64,000 nucleotides of DNA from positions 29,042,449 through 29,106,448 of the forward strand of contig NC_037590.1 of NCBI RefSeq assembly GCF_003073045.1, written 5' to 3'. The notes beneath the pieces are model-generated. The model saw nothing but the letters and a program-made list of their open reading frames with translations. It searched no databases and was not told where the DNA came from. Of the stretch, positions 49,001-62,568 are shown piece after piece. Every line of letters starts with the position of its first letter. Within the stretch, counting starts at the first letter, position 1. Both the position numbers and the translations under genes were made by a program. The DNA comes from Pomacea canaliculata. Its lineage: Eukaryota > Mollusca > Gastropoda > Architaenioglossa > Ampullariidae.

Positions 49001-52000
49001 CAGTTCATAGTTCATAGACCAAGCTGCAGACGTGTCCATGCCAGAACAACAGACAGACAACAGGGTTCAGCTGCAAGACTGTCCATTGCATGAAGCCAGA
49101 AGGCACTACAATTCTGCAGAGGTGATACTCCCTTAAATCCATCAACAATTATAATGTAATGAATATCAAAAGGGTAAATGATAATTAGTTAATAGTGTGT
49201 CTTTTTGTTCAACTCTGAGTCAGCTAACAAGATGGCGTCTCATTCTGTCTCGGCTATACTCCTTAGTCTTGATAATTAAACACCATACAAACTGAACCCC
49301 CCTCTTTTTGCTACCTTTGTTATCTATGTAATAAATACACAAATAAATGCCCTAATTTTATTGAAGGTTTTGGTCTCCTTGAGCTGTCCACGTTCTAACA
49401 CACAGTCATCTCGCTAATTTTTCAAATGCACAAAAATGTACTCGGCTCGGCCCTATAAGTGACATTCTAAGACAGTTGAAGCTGTCTCTTGAGAAGGATG
49501 TGAGAAACCATTGTTTCCAGACCAGCTTGAGCCTGAACATAAAATCAGGGGTGGGTAGATGTACCAGCGGCACTGAGTGGAACGTAAAATATCCGATTGA
49601 AACCCAGCATTTGAGGCTCAGCGTCTCCAGCACTGGTTTTTGCTCATGGATAAGAGATAAAATCATCAGCATGGAAGCCAATGTGATTAGGTGTCGGGTG
49701 TGCCCAGATAACTTCGGATGCGACAGGCCAACAGCGGGTACACTAGACAGAGTGAGAGGGTGGTCTGTGATCAGCTGCAACGATCGCGCTTGCCTCCCAT
49801 TCAGATGACCGCGGCAACAGCGAGAGCGAATTACTGGTCTCTGTTGCGAGTTTAAGCCGATGATGATAGTACACAAGGTGTGTTCATTGTTACCTGTCTC
49901 GCTGCTTTCAGCTGTGACACTCTGGGGTCGGTTACGTAGAAATCAACCTTGTCGTACGAAGAACGGATCCAGTCTGAAGAAGTATGTTACAAAAATTCCC
50001 GTGATTTGTGACGTGCTTTTAGATACTTTTTGTTTTCTGGATTGTCCCAACCCAATTTCCTTTTCTAGATTTCTTTAATTTGATTGGATATAGGACTTCA
50101 GATCTGTGAAGGCAACTTACTTTTTTCTTTTTTTTCTTTTTTTAACCCGCTTCATACGTCCATAATGGAAAGGGGTAAAATGCAACACCAAACTTTTGAC
50201 AAGGTAGAACAAAGCCTGTCTGTCGAGGACAATATTGCAATGGGTGATGCACACGAACGTGAACGTTATGCAAATATTTCTCTGCATTCTCGATTATTAT
50301 AATGATAATTAAATCAATAATATTTAAAGCTTATTGCCTTCATTAACAGTTGGATATGATGACTTCTTCGTTGTTGTTGTTGTTGTTGTTGTTGTTGTTA
50401 TTATTTATTATTAAAAATGCAAAATTTGTAAAGTTCATACTCACACTCCTAAGGAGCATGTTCTTAGCGCCCAAGAACAAGAACGAGACATGAACAGTAT
50501 ACGAGGAACAGGAAAACAAACGAATAACACATGAATTAAGAAAGAAGGAACAACAGTACTGATGATGAATAAAAACGAGTACAGAAAACGCAAAGAGTAA
50601 CCAAATAACAAGAACTGAGAGTATTATGATAAAGACGAGCAAGAAAGGGTGTGAAAAAGGACTAGCATGGTAGGAAAGGATGTTAGGAGTAATGTTTACG
50701 GAATCTTTAATGGGGGAGGTAGGGGCAATCGAGTTGTGTGCATGTGTGGTCGCGCGTGCGAAGTGCTAGTGTAAGACTGATTACTGTCAATGTTTGTATG
50801 CCTGCAGGTCTGTATTATAATAACGACTTCTTAAGACGTTATGTAGCCAAGGAAACGCACAAATTTGCCCGTACGCATTTATATATGTATGTTTACTTGT
50901 GTGCATGAGTGCAGATAGTGCGTGTGGGTATCAGTAACGGTTGGGGTGGGGGAAAGAAATAAAGTGATGAAAAGAATTAAACTTGTTGAGTATGAAAGAC
51001 TAGCCTGGTTTTGTATGTTTGTGGTTTTTGTTTGTTTGTTTGTTTGTTTGTTTTTTGTTGTTGGTGGTTTGTTGTTGGTTTTTTGAGGGGAGGAGGAGTG
51101 GTGGTACACTTGAACACAAGCGCTCCGTCAATATCTATTTCAGTCTCACAGACCGACAGCCAGGGCGTCTATCAAATTGATTTGATTCCCAGCCGAGAAA
51201 AAGGGCGCTGCAAACCGACATTCGTGAGTTCCCACAGTGTAAGCCAAGGGGAAAGACGACATCAAGGAAGAGACCTCCGTTGAATCCACGCTGTCACGGC
51301 GAACTGTTGACTGCCCTCCAGCAGTCCACACAGAGGTCTCTCGGCGACCTAAAGAAAACATCCCCCGCTCAATTAAGATGATCAAATTTTATTCGTCACG
51401 GTTGGCAGAACGAATCAAGGGGCGCGTCGGTCGCTCAGCGATTCCCGAGTGATGTTACGCGGTCTGCAGACAGGTGAACAGAGCCTCGCGCATGCGCGGT
51501 CCGTACTTGTGAGCGCCTTCACCGTAGCGCGCCTCCTCCCCTAGAGCCCGTCCTTGGTCCGAATGTAATGTGGATTAATGAAAGAAATGAAAGAGAACTG
51601 ATCATGTTGTTCCTGGACAGAGGTGTAACTATTGTGATAGTAGACTAGGATTCAGTGGGAAGGTGAAACCTTATGCTTTTTCTCCACTTTCCCACGCTTC
51701 TTATGCAGTTGCTTAGAACAGACTCAGGGAACTCCATGAAAGTTTCTTATCACCAAACCGACTCATTTTTCACGTTTTGGGGTTTTGTTTTATTTTTTTT
51801 TTCGACGGGTTGTGAGCTTTGATGATATGGTACACAATAAATTATCTCTGTTTTACATTAGTTTGAACGACTTCGTTTGGTAAAGGTCTGAACCAACCAA
51901 AAGAATACCATTCATCCAACAAGCAGACAGACAGACCTAAATCAACAACAAAGCCAAAAACAAACAAGTAAACAAAAATAACAGAGAAGGAAAGAAAAGA

Positions 52001-53054
52001 AAGTAACTTGACAGGCATATATAACGTTAGTGAAAAGGATGAACTGACATTTACTTTCGCCACGTGATGGAGTTAAAGAGCCACTGTCAGTTTCATACTA
52101 ACTTGTTATACACGTCCGTGATTTCACTTAACTGTTATGAAAGAAAACTTGTATTCTAGTATAGCAGAGATATACTCATTGGGGATTCACTATGCCCTCA
52201 TCTTTTATTTTAAAGCAGATTCTTTTTTGTTCCTTTTCGGAGAGGGAGGAGGTTGGGGGAAGGGAGAGGGAGAGAGACGAAGGGTTGGGGAAGGAGATAG
52301 GCTGGAGCGGGGACGTGAGAAGAAAAGCTTGCGGGTGTGAGGACGTTTTATGCCCGTGCGTAGATAGAAGCTCAGAAAGATATATTTAATGTAGTAATAT
52401 CTGTCACAGTGATATAAGGTCTGCTTTAATTACTTTATCTTATAGCAGACTTGTGGAGGATCCATCAGAGTAGTTCATGTGTTTCTGTTGTTGTTTTCTC
52501 ATATCTCGACACATATTGGCAAAATAATTATACTCTGCCCACGACCGTTTATAAAATATCGACTGCAAAGCACGATGTTTGCACTTGTAATTAAAGATGT
52601 GTTTCTTTTTTTAACTCTTGTGATGGTGTTTGCTAGTCACGTGATAATATTTCCTTGTTCAGTATTTGCTTTTTACCCTCCGTAATATTGTTTTTACCAC
52701 AAGACTTTCAATAAATGTTTTTAAAGGTATTCATTTCTGTTCATATGATATAAATCGCATTTCAACATCAGTTTAAAAAATTGAAATGTCATAACCCATA
52801 CAAAAAAATAATAATCCAAGTTCTCTATGATACAATCAAAATTGTAGAATAAGCTGGTTTCCTTACTTCCGCCATCCTAACTTTATTGTACAGCGGGCGT
52901 AATAGATAGACTGCCCCGATTCTTTTCCGTTGCTTTGAACTAAGTGAATTTAGAAATGCTAGTAGTGAACTAACTACTCTTATGCTGGTCCCCACTGACA
53001 GTTTCCACAAGATACACTTAAAAACTTCTTGACGGTGTTGTAAGGTCAATGTAG
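46044..53054. other. Long intergenic region with scattered repeats
   Basis: No gene is supported. It contains a retrotransposon 3' tail (about 48420-48470, minus, gcgatataaaagcttgttat pattern), the L2-like fragment at 50371-50720, a TTTG microsatellite at about 51026-51050 and a GA-rich tract at 52240-52320. A pair of overlapping open frames at 49406-49876 is GC-richer than its surroundings but shows no motif I can assign. Confidence 0.4.
50371..50720 (-). mobile_element. L2/CR1-like retrotransposon 3' fragment with GTT/ATT microsatellite tail
   Basis: After (GTT)n at 50371-50400 and an ATT tract, the sequence aaatgcaaaatttgtaaag and ctcctaaggagcatg matches the 3' end of the copies at 4731 and 9972. 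It continues through ggtgtgaaaaaggactagca to about 50715. Noncoding remnant. Confidence 0.75.
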
Positions 53055-54565
53055 ATTATACAGCGTTCAGACTGCTCAGAGCTCCTTAAGTGCAATTTAA
53101 GGTACTCCAAGCAGTGACCGAAAAGCGGAACGATCACGAAACTCCTTCTCAGGTTTCAAAACGGTACCTTTCAATCAAATGCCGCACATGATACCGCGCG
53201 CGCGGAGAAGGATGGTCGCTCCGCTGTCATCAGTATCACTTTGGAAGCCAGTCTATAAAGACCATGATGATTGCCAAACAGATAATAGCCAGCGCGACAG
53301 TTTTGCAAGGTCCTAACTGGAACTTCAACGAGCGCGCCTGTTTTCATGCCTCGCCTTTTCCTCTAAACTGGACACAGCTCGTCAGCGCTGTTCACCTGTG
53401 GTGTTGAGCTTTTCACATCCAACTGCCCCCCAACAATGGCCCAGACGCGTTTATCGTCCACGAAAGCAATTTAAGCGACGCTGACCGCCGGCAGTTTGTC
53501 CCCCACCCCACTCGCCTCCTTCTCGAGTTAAACCTCCGCTTTCGCTTGGTTAGGTAGCAGCTCGGGATTTGCCGTTGTTTAACTAGCACTAAAGAAAGAA
53601 TTTCCTAGCACCCCCCTCCCTTCTTGATTTCCTGGTGTTCCCTAGAATCTCTGACCTTCGTCGAAAAGCAAGCACAAGCTAATGATTACCTTCCTAAAAA
53701 TTCTAAGTTAACGTACACAAACTGCGGGATTGCTCTTTAGTAACGGAAGCTCGGTGAACTCGTTATAATGTATGAATAAAACTTGAGTGACCGATCTCCT
53801 AGGACATGTGCCTTGAAGCAGTTGTGATTCTCCCTTATTTGAAGATGTCCCACAATTCAGTTATACAGTTTAGGGTTAGCTGTTGTTATTGTTGTTTGTT
53901 GGGTTTTTTTTTCACCTGCATCACCTGTTTAACTGGTGGGCTGGACCAAAAGGATGCCGTATAAAGAGACATGCCTTGTCGCTTGCTATGCCCCCTGGTG
54001 GGAGGAGCATCAGCAGCCCTATCCGCCAACAGAAACGTTGAATCTGACCCAGGGAAGACCGATGTTTTCATACGAACAAAAGACGCGTTAGGCAGACGAT
54101 TGCTGCGTTCTCCCCGATAGGTGGCGGTGGGTTGGGGGTGGGAATGTTGTGTGCGTCGTCAGCGATATCTGGACATAAACGGGACTCACTTCCGTATCAC
54201 CCCGGAGAAGTTTCATTCAAATTAGTTCATTTGATGACAATTAAAATCGCGATGGCACTCAGCACCCACAGCTTCATTGATCTTAACACCCTCGACAATT
54301 AATCGTCTGTGAATGAAGTCACTTATCACCACGACTATAATCACTAAACGAGCCTAGGTGTTCTGCACTGCAAATCTAAAGTCGATGAGAGGAGAGGTGT
54401 TGTGTGTACTCAGTGTGAACCTCGGGCCTGCGACCGTGCTAAAGTAGCCTCTTAATCCATCCATTGTGCGCTGCAGGCGGGGAAGCTCGAGAGCGCGGAG
54501 AGTGAATGGCTTGAAAGAACTTGGGAACAGTTTTCAAGAGTGGATCGTCTTTCCCCAGGTCAGAG
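53055..54565 (+). repeat. Copy B of the duplication: immediate 5' region of NODAL
   Basis: Collinear partner of 41747-43215 (see the shared blocks there). Its right edge is about 55 bp before the NODAL ATG at 54621, so it probably contains the NODAL promoter and 5' UTR. Conserved words such as acaatggcccagac and gcaatttaagcgacgctgac stand out against diverged flanks, as expected if they are under constraint or recently shared. Confidence 0.85.
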
Positions 54566-54620
54566 GCACACGCTCGTCATGAAAAAAGTGTTGATATTGT
54601 GTTAGTCCCAGAGTTAAGTC

Positions 54621-57285
54621 ATGCTTAACCAGAGCAGAAACAGTTTCTCAGGCATCAAGCACTGGTCATTGTGGAGGTTGTTACTGCTGCAGCTGTGCAC
54701 ATCTTCATTTCTTTTGGAATTGTCCTCAACACCGGTGCTGGCCGTCACCTTGCCCGTTGCCATGTCCCCTCTGCACCCAAAACATCTCCTTACGGTAGTC
54801 CACGACGCCGACACACTTGGGGCTGAAGTCCCAGATTCAGTCTCCGCTTCAGGTTCCCAGGCACGAGATGAGAAGCTCGGTCCATCCGGACACTCAACCT
54901 CTTCCCAAGATGGGCCGAGCTCAGTTATCCACGAAGACGTGAGGCACCACTTCTTCAAAAATGGTCGACTGGGTTCGGACTACCGGAAGGCCTCCACTAT
55001 ATTTATGATGAGGCTTTTCAACGACCTTCTGAACGGGCTTCCCGTCGATGTGAGAAAGGAAACTAAACCCGAGAGTTTGGAAGGAGGAGCTGAGGAAGTA
55101 GTGAACTTAAAGGTGACTGACACCATTCGGAGTTTTTCCGCTGGAGGTAATTTATTACTTTCTTCTTATGTAAATTTAAATCGATCTGTTATAAAAACTC
55201 AGGGATTTAGAAAAAAAAAAAAGGCGCCGTAAAGCCAGGATGGCTTTATGCAAATACAAACAATTGAAGATCAACGGTACAAAGATATAATGTGGTCAGA
55301 AACCTCGTGACTAGCTTGATCCAGGTTAAATTAAGATTTAAGGATAAAGTAATATTACATGTTGTTATGGCAGGGAGCCATGATATAACAGAGCAGTGTC
55401 TTGAATTCAACAATGTTTGTGTTAGCGTATATCTTGCAGCATGTTGATCTTTACATAATTTTAATGAGCTCCTTTAAAAATTGCTTGTTATAGTGGACAA
55501 CAGACAGGGAGAGGGAGGGATGTGAAGAGAGAAGTTTAGAAGATGTTAAAAATAAGAGATAAACGGTTTTTGTAACCAACAAAATATATTTAAAAAATCG
55601 TGCGTCGTAACTATAAGGGTTTAAAGAAGACGCCGCAAAGAGAGCTCTAAGCTGGCAGCTGCTACGGGGGATACATTCCCCATCTGAAGCATTAAATAAA
55701 ACCGACATAAAGATCATGTGGCGGATCACAGCGCGAGAAGTCTGTCCGTTAATGGACTCAACAGAATAGCATCTAATTCCCTCAGTGTGATTTCTTTAGG
55801 GAACTGGATCATATCCTCACCAGTAATGGAGCCGTGCCTGGCTTGTTTCTTACAGATTCTTCCATCAGGTTGAAGAGGGTGCATTATCAAAATGGGACAT
55901 TTCCGTGTCTGCTTGATTAGGCTGGCGCCGTGTCTTCCCCGCTTAGGCATCTTTCTCTCTGTGGCGAAAGTTTTAGACTGGCTAAATCATTGTTCTTTTC
56001 CTTACTGATAAGAGGCCTACGCGCTGAACAGGTCACAGAAAATAAAAGCTCTTCGCCTCTTTAAAGCTTTACAGGTTCCGTGCCTCCAATTTCAGTGCTG
56101 TTATCTGTTCATGATTTGTGTAGTTTCTTGAGAAAGGCGATCACCCTGTTGGCCAGGCTCACACCTACCATTATAATTAACAGGATGTCACAGGTGTCAG
56201 CAAAACATTCACTTTAATTCCCGTTTTTTATTTTTGTTCTTGGTTTTACGCTCTATCCCTGACTCTCCCCCCGCCTCCCCCCAAAAAAAGTTAACTATCA
56301 TCTCCCTAGTCGTTCCGCCACCCCTATAGGCATTAGCGGTTCTTCGCATATCCTTATTGAACTTAAAAAGCGGAAGCGGACTTTCTACAACGGGAATAGG
56401 AGTGGAGAAGATCGAGCAATGCAAACACAGTCTTTTGCATATCTCTTCGATAACAAAATCAAATAAATTACAACCATACTCATTTCTTCGTAAACATTCT
56501 AAACAGAGAGCGTTGGCTCTGGTCAGACATAAGTTTAAAAAAAGCACTCTTTTCACAAGAAATTCCTTTTGTCCCACGCACTAGCGTTTTTAATGCGTTT
56601 ATTAAAAATAATAATACAGAAAAGAGAAATAGCATGTTTTAATTTTTTTAAAGCTGTTAGAGGGTTCACTGGCAAGATACGAACGGACATCGTTCTTGTT
56701 TTTAGCATCGCGCTTTGTAGGAAATTTCTGTGTACATCACATTTATTTGAGTCAATGGTCGGATATGGACGACAGACAGCTTGTGGAGAAGGTTCACGCA
56801 GATTCAGTCAGGGGCTTCAGGCAATTATGTAAACAGCTGTACATGATAAATACTATGTAGTGATATTTTATTTTTTCGGTAGGGGTTGGTGGTATTCTCC
56901 TTCTTCAAGACACTGTCTAATTTATTTGTTTAATATTTGAGTTGTTTAAGCATTTCTGTCTAGACACACAATAGTAGCATAAAGGTAAGGCATAAAAGTA
57001 AAGAATCCCTAAAGTAAAGTAAAGTATGCCTTCTCTTTTTCTCGATTCTGCTTTACGATTTGCATGCAATGATTCGAATATGGCGTTCCTAAAAATGTTT
57101 TTTATTTTTTCATATTCCTATGAATGTGGGGAGTGATGCTATTTCTCCACTTGTACACATTTGCTTGTTCAAGACACGATGTTTAATGGATGTTGTGCCG
57201 TTGGATCGTATTAGCTGTCTTCAGACGATTTTATAATGGTAGAATAGAGAGACTAGAAAAGAGATAAACTGTTTTTGTGTGTGTG

Positions 57286-57330
<45 letters not shown>

Positions 57331-58480
57331 GTTGTTGTTTTTTTAGTCAGGTGTTCGGGCGGCAACACAAATATTCCACATCTATGGTCTATGTAGGTCA
57401 ACCACTCTTCACCCCCCCACAAGGAATGCATTTTATTACTAAAAATCTTTCTTCTACTGGTTATTTTGTAAAAAAAATTAAAATAAATAAAGGTAAAGAA
57501 ATTTGTCTAAATAAAGGGGCTATCAAAGTTTGATTTGCTGACCATGTTTCCATTTCCCTTTTTAAAAGTCGGTTTTGTAAAACTTTAAAAAAATATATTT
57601 GCAGATGTTCAGCTGAATGAACAGAAAAGATCCTTCGTCACCTACTTCGTGCCATTCCTGCCCCTCAACGAGCGCCTTCGATCAGCAGAGGTCCGATTCT
57701 TACGTCATCCATCCGCTCACAGGCGGAAGAAACAATTTAAGCTGATAGTGAACGTGCTGCGCAATGGACAGCGAGTGGAGAAGGTCGTGCTTAAAGAGCT
57801 GGCGGTCACCCAGCGAGATTTTGACGTGTTTAACATCAGCAAGGTTTTAGATTCGTGGATAAACAAGTACCACGGAAATATATCCCTTCAAGTGAAAATC
57901 CCCCGCAAGTTGGAAAACATGATCCGTCTCCGTGACAGTTCCCTGAGGTCGACGTCCTTGGTGGCACTGTACTTAGAGGACCGCGATTTCTTGAAGAACG
58001 TGTATGAGAGCTACACGACAGACGACGAGCACAACCGGCAGCGATGTCGCCAGAGACATCGACATAGGCCTCAACGAAACCAGCGCTCGTAGAAAGCGAA
58101 ACTCGAAACGAAGGCGCAACCTGAGAAACCGGGGAAAGAACAGAAGATGGTACCGTCTACCCAAGCACGCCAAGTGTCAGATGTTCGACTTCAAAGTTGA
58201 CTTTGACTTCATCGGCTGGGGTCAGTGGATCATTCATCCAAAGCACTTCAATGCGAAGTTCTGCTATGGAGAATGCCCTTCACCGGTGGACGCCAAATAC
58301 AAGCCCACCAACCACGCCATGCTGCAGACGCTGATGCGGCAGAAAAAGCCGCGCTTGGCACCTCCCACGTGCTGCGTGCCCATAAAACTTAAACCGCTAA
58401 GCATGCTGTACTTTGAGTATGATGAAATAGTTGTCCGTCATCACGAAAATATGATTGTCGATGAGTGTGGGTGCAGATGA
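54621..58480 (+). CDS. NODAL: Nodal, TGF-beta family ligand precursor; one-base frame break before the mature domain
   Basis: Secreted ligand that acts through activin-type receptors and Smad2/3; in gastropods it controls shell chirality and left-right asymmetry. Exon 1 is 54621-55146 and exon 2 is 57605-58480, joined GT-AG (G|AT, Asp). The N-terminus MLNQSRNSF is followed by a hydrophobic signal segment (LWRLLLLQLCTSSFLLEL). The prodomain continues to about 58020 (FVTYFVPFLPLNERLRSAEV, LVALYLEDRDFL). The mature ligand begins after a furin-type ARRKR site and carries the seven cysteines: CQMFDF, FCYGEC, TCC and ECGCR. IGWGQWIIHPKHFNAKFC, KPLSMLYFEYDE and HHENMIVDECGCR are nodal-type rather than BMP- or activin-type. 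The prodomain is in frame 1 and the ligand in frame 2, with the switch needed between about 58000 and 58090. About 466 residues, longer than the human 347. Confidence 0.92.
57286..57345 (+). repeat. (TTG)n microsatellite in the NODAL intron
   Basis: An almost pure run of gtt repeats follows a short gtgtgt tract. It lies about 260 bp before the acceptor of NODAL exon 2. The rest of the 2.4-kb intron (55147-57604) has a few AT-rich runs and no recognisable gene. Confidence 0.9.
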
Positions 58481-61400
58481 CAGGCATAGACTGAAACAAG
58501 ACAGTGAAAAGTTCCAGATGTTGATGTGGTTGCCTTATTTCAAGGCATACAACCGAAGTAAGCATAAAAATTACTCAGGCGTAGCTGTAGAGGCGGGCAG
58601 TTTTCTTTTTTTTGAAAATACGAGATGTGTACCCGTCATATGGTAGCTGAAGATATTGAAAATCGTAACTGACTGGTTTTTTATTCGTGTCCACTTGCAG
58701 GACAAGGGAAACGATTCACACCTGAACGCAACTTTATTTACACTTTCTTTCCTTCGCTTCCGCCCTTCCCAATTCTCTCACATCTCCCACATATCCACTA
58801 TTCGGTCTTATTTCCGCTGTCCCTGAAATTGTCTGGCCACAAGTTTTGTTTTCTCTAAGGACCCTATCTGACCTTCCTACCCTTCCCCCCACACACCACC
58901 ACCACTACCTTACAAGCGACTGCTGATTGGCCAGCACACGTGACTTGTCATTGGCTGATGGATGCACTGATGAAATTCACTGTATGTAGATACATAAAAC
59001 ACTGCCAGAATATTTACAGAAGCTGGTAACACAGGGTTGGAGTAGCTCTGGATCAGATGTACACAAAAACAGGGACGAAAAAACACTCCTGTAAAAAATG
59101 TCTGTGCGTTTCATTATTTTTGAAGAATGCAGTTCTTAAAACGTAAAGCGCTAAATCATAAGAAAAGTATATTCTTAGCTAATTTAATAACTCTTTCTTG
59201 CTCTCTCACATTTTGCTCACGTACAAAAAAAAAATTATAGATTCTCTCTCTCTCTCTCTCACACGTGTCTCTCTCTCGTAAGCAAAATAATAAAATTATA
59301 ACATGGCATTTGTTTGGTAGTTGTTTTACTGTCAATGTAAATTTGGATTTTCGTCTTCTATTTACTTCTTGCCAGTGTATTATTATCATATTTAAATTAT
59401 GCTGAAACTGCAGCCTTGTTGGATTTGCTCCTTTTCCGATTACATTGGAAGTTTAGAACAGATGACAGATGTACTCTGAAACTTCTACATTTTTAAGTAG
59501 GATAATATACTTCTTGACTGTTAAAAATGTTTTGTAAACCACTTTATGCTCTGTGTTGTGTTAATATGAAACACATTTTCACTCAATACATAAATTTACT
59601 ATGGGAGCAACCTGATCTTAAAAGATCTGCATCTGCATATCAATAAGCAAAACGCTACATTTACTGAATTCACACAAATGTACTCGGGGTTTACTTTTGC
59701 GTGTTGAATGCTTCGTTTCTTATCCTAGTGGTGAAATACTGAATGTCTTCACAAAATGTTGGAAAAAAAACTATTCTTATAGTGATAAGTGCAATGCAAA
59801 CATTGTATTTGTGCCACACAACTGGCTTCTGTTTAAGTCTTTAAAGCAAGTAGACGACAGCCAGTGTCGTACAAGTGTGTTGGTCAGTCAGAAGGCTCGG
59901 GGAGAATCCTCGATGCTTTTTATTTGGGAGAAGAAAATTCGCTACTCGGCCAGCCGTTTGTACATATACCTATTTCAATTTTTTTTTAATCGTGCATTTC
60001 AGTCATCTAAGTATAAGAGACATGCAAAACCATTGCATATTTAGATCGTTTGAACTAGATGCCAGCCATCTAAGTTCCACGAGATGTAACACCCGACAAT
60101 CCTTAGCTTTGATACGTCTGGAGGATCGCTTTTCGAGGACTGACATACTGATTCCTTCGGGCGATATATAAAGATTTTGAAACCATATTGTGTTGACAGA
60201 CTTTTGTAAGCCCTATCCAAAAGGCTATACTTATCTTACAACGAAAACTAAATTTCCTGTTGCATATTTTTGTAAAAAAGATTAATAATGCAATAAAGAC
60301 CACGTTTGCATCTTTGGTTAAAGTGTCATCTCATATACATTTCAAACATAAAAATAGAATTAATAAACTGCATAAATTCACACTCATCGTCTGTACTGTG
60401 TAATGCAACGACGAAAATTTTTTAAGCTATGTCTCGATAATTTTCTTTCTTTGAAAAGCAAAGGAATTGGATTCATTTCATCATTAAAGTCGCTTCTCTC
60501 TGTATTAGTTGTTGAGAATTTTAAATTGTGGAAAAGGAGTCAAATTAAATGACAATATTAATGGTTTACGAGTTAACAAAATTTCTTAACATTAAGGGAA
60601 AAACACGACAGGAGACACACACACACAAAATTACGTTTACAAGGAAGGAATTAAGAAGAACATTTTTAAATATGCAAAAGATACTTGTCAAACACTTGTT
60701 CAAGTTATACCGCCAGAAGTTCTCGAGATAATGTTTATAACAAATGTACACGTCATTAGATGTGACTCACTGAAAAGACATGCGTGTGAGCCTGACTAGC
60801 GGTACTAAGGAGATCAAAGAAGACGGTGAGTGACGGACCGGCACAGACTAAGGCTGTAAAGAAGACCGGCCTGAGTACAGAATGGAAGACGTCTTGATTT
60901 ACGATGACAGCAGCCGATCGACTCTTGGTTAATTGGCATGGAGCTGTACTCCTTGATCAGCTAATGACGGTCCAGCCAATGTGTCTCACCTCGGGCTAAG
61001 GACCAAATCGTTTCGGTATAAACGGAACCTCGATCGTGATCCGCCTCCTCCATCCGCTGCGCCAAAGCTACCCAGTTCAGAAGCATAGTTGTGTCTCCCT
61101 TCTGCTACCGGCAGGGTGGATCCATCGGCGGTCTAATCCAGGCAGGATCACTGCAGGATTACCGACCGTCAGTTTTATCGCGTGTCCCTGGGAGGGTGAC
61201 ACAGCGCAGGACACGGGTCTGTAATTGAGCGGACCATGCAGACGATAAGCAATCTGCCTATCTTCTGCAGTTTTCCTCCCTCTTCCATCAAGTGTCCACG
61301 ACCAGGTCACGTCCTCCCCGTGAGGTGTCGGGACTTTAACTGAAGACATTTCGGAAGAGACACATATGTCCATCGGACGAAAAGAAGTTCAAAGACTTGT

Positions 61401-61661
61401 GAAGAGGTTCGTGTGACGGTTTATTGCACTGGTCTCAGCTCCAGAACCTAGATTATACCGTTGATGCGGGCTTCATGACCGATCAACATGAAGAAAACTG
61501 TAAGCCATGCTATCATTAAATAACCCCCACCCCCGCCTCCAGCTGAAGAAAGTGTAAGGACGTTTTCGGCAGGACTGAGTTCCCGTAACAAGAGAAGCTG
61601 GGAAAACGCTTGAATGTTTCATGGCCGACACCTGGCGGCCAATGCATTTGTGAAAGAATTA

Positions 61662-61740
61662 AGGTGACCAGACAGTCCCGCTTTTGACTTCGTGTCCCGC
61701 CTGTTCATCGGGCGGGACGCCCAATGTCCCTCTTTGTGGT
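61662..61740. mobile_element. Single end of the GC-rich MITE family
   Basis: taaggtgaccagacagtccc and then gcttttgacttcgtgtcccg match the inverse complement of the right end of the element at 40809-41032 (gtcaaaagcgggactgtccc). The other terminus is not found, so this is a truncated copy. Confidence 0.65.
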
Positions 61741-62079
61741 TTTCACCAGTTCTGCCGTTGAAAGCACCACTAACCTCCTTTTTTCGGCGCTCTTTGAAAA
61801 GGCAGTGGCGTTTTTGAGTGTGCGTGCGTTTGTATGTGTGCTTGAAAGGGGTTTGGGACGTACTCAACCACAGGGCCACGAATCATGGCGTCCAGCTTTG
61901 TCCCGACATCTCATGTGGGATCGTGAGCTTGATACACGCGCGCTTATTTACGACATCATCGCCGTCAGCAGGAAACGCAGATCATTTTCCCCATAAATCA
62001 TTTGGAACGATCAATAGATTTTTGTGAGATTTAATAATTAACAGGGGTTTCTTACTAAATAAATATTTGAAGAACGTGG

Positions 62080-62568
62080 TTGTGCTGCGATTTTTCGGTT
62101 GCCAATGACGTCATTGTCACAAATATCGAATTGCTGTATAGTCTCGAAAGATTAGAAAACATTAGAAGCTGTTTCACTCCGATTCGCCCCATCAACCAAC
62201 CGCGAGCAGAGAGAGCAGGAGCCGTCCTTCTTGTTCACGCACGACGACCGGGTCTAAACGGATTAAAAAACCAGAATTCATCCCCCGGGTCATCCCGGAT
62301 AAGGGTGTCAAACGTAACAGGCGTTTGCTACCTACAAACCAACCGTCTCGTCGCAACAACAGCCGACAGCGATGGCAACAGAAGAAGCAGCATATGCGGC
62401 AGTACCTGGCGAAGGCATTGCAAGGAGGAGGCCGCTGCCAGCGATGAGTTGCCAGCTGAGAACGACGAGGACGACTGCAACGTCGGCGACGCCGACGATG
62501 CCAACGCCCCGCACAGTGAGGCGATGTCTGGTGCTGATGGCAGGGGAGCAGAGGGAAACACCGAGTGA
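62080..62568 (+). CDS. Unassigned open frame with acidic C-terminus
   Basis: I do not recognise this frame. The 162-codon frame has an acidic, Asp/Ala-rich end (SDELPAENDEDDCNVGDADD) and lies in GC-richer DNA than its surroundings. The opposite strand and a second plus frame are also open here because of GCN-type triplets, so coding is uncertain. It could be the last exon of a gene, or chance. No splice context was found that decides it. Confidence 0.2.
   Translation: MCCDFSVANDVIVTNIELLYSLERLENIRSCFTPIRPINQPRAERAGAVLLVHARRPGLNGLKNQNSSPGSSRIRVSNVTGVCYLQTNRLVATTADSDGNRRSSICGSTWRRHCKEEAAASDELPAENDEDDCNVGDADDANAPHSEAMSGADGRGAEGNTE

Noticed and set aside
49406..49876. 156-aa minus-strand and 110-aa plus-strand frames, suspected reverse transcriptase
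   Set aside because: No YADD-type box or other conserved motif could be lined up, and there is no splice or tail evidence.
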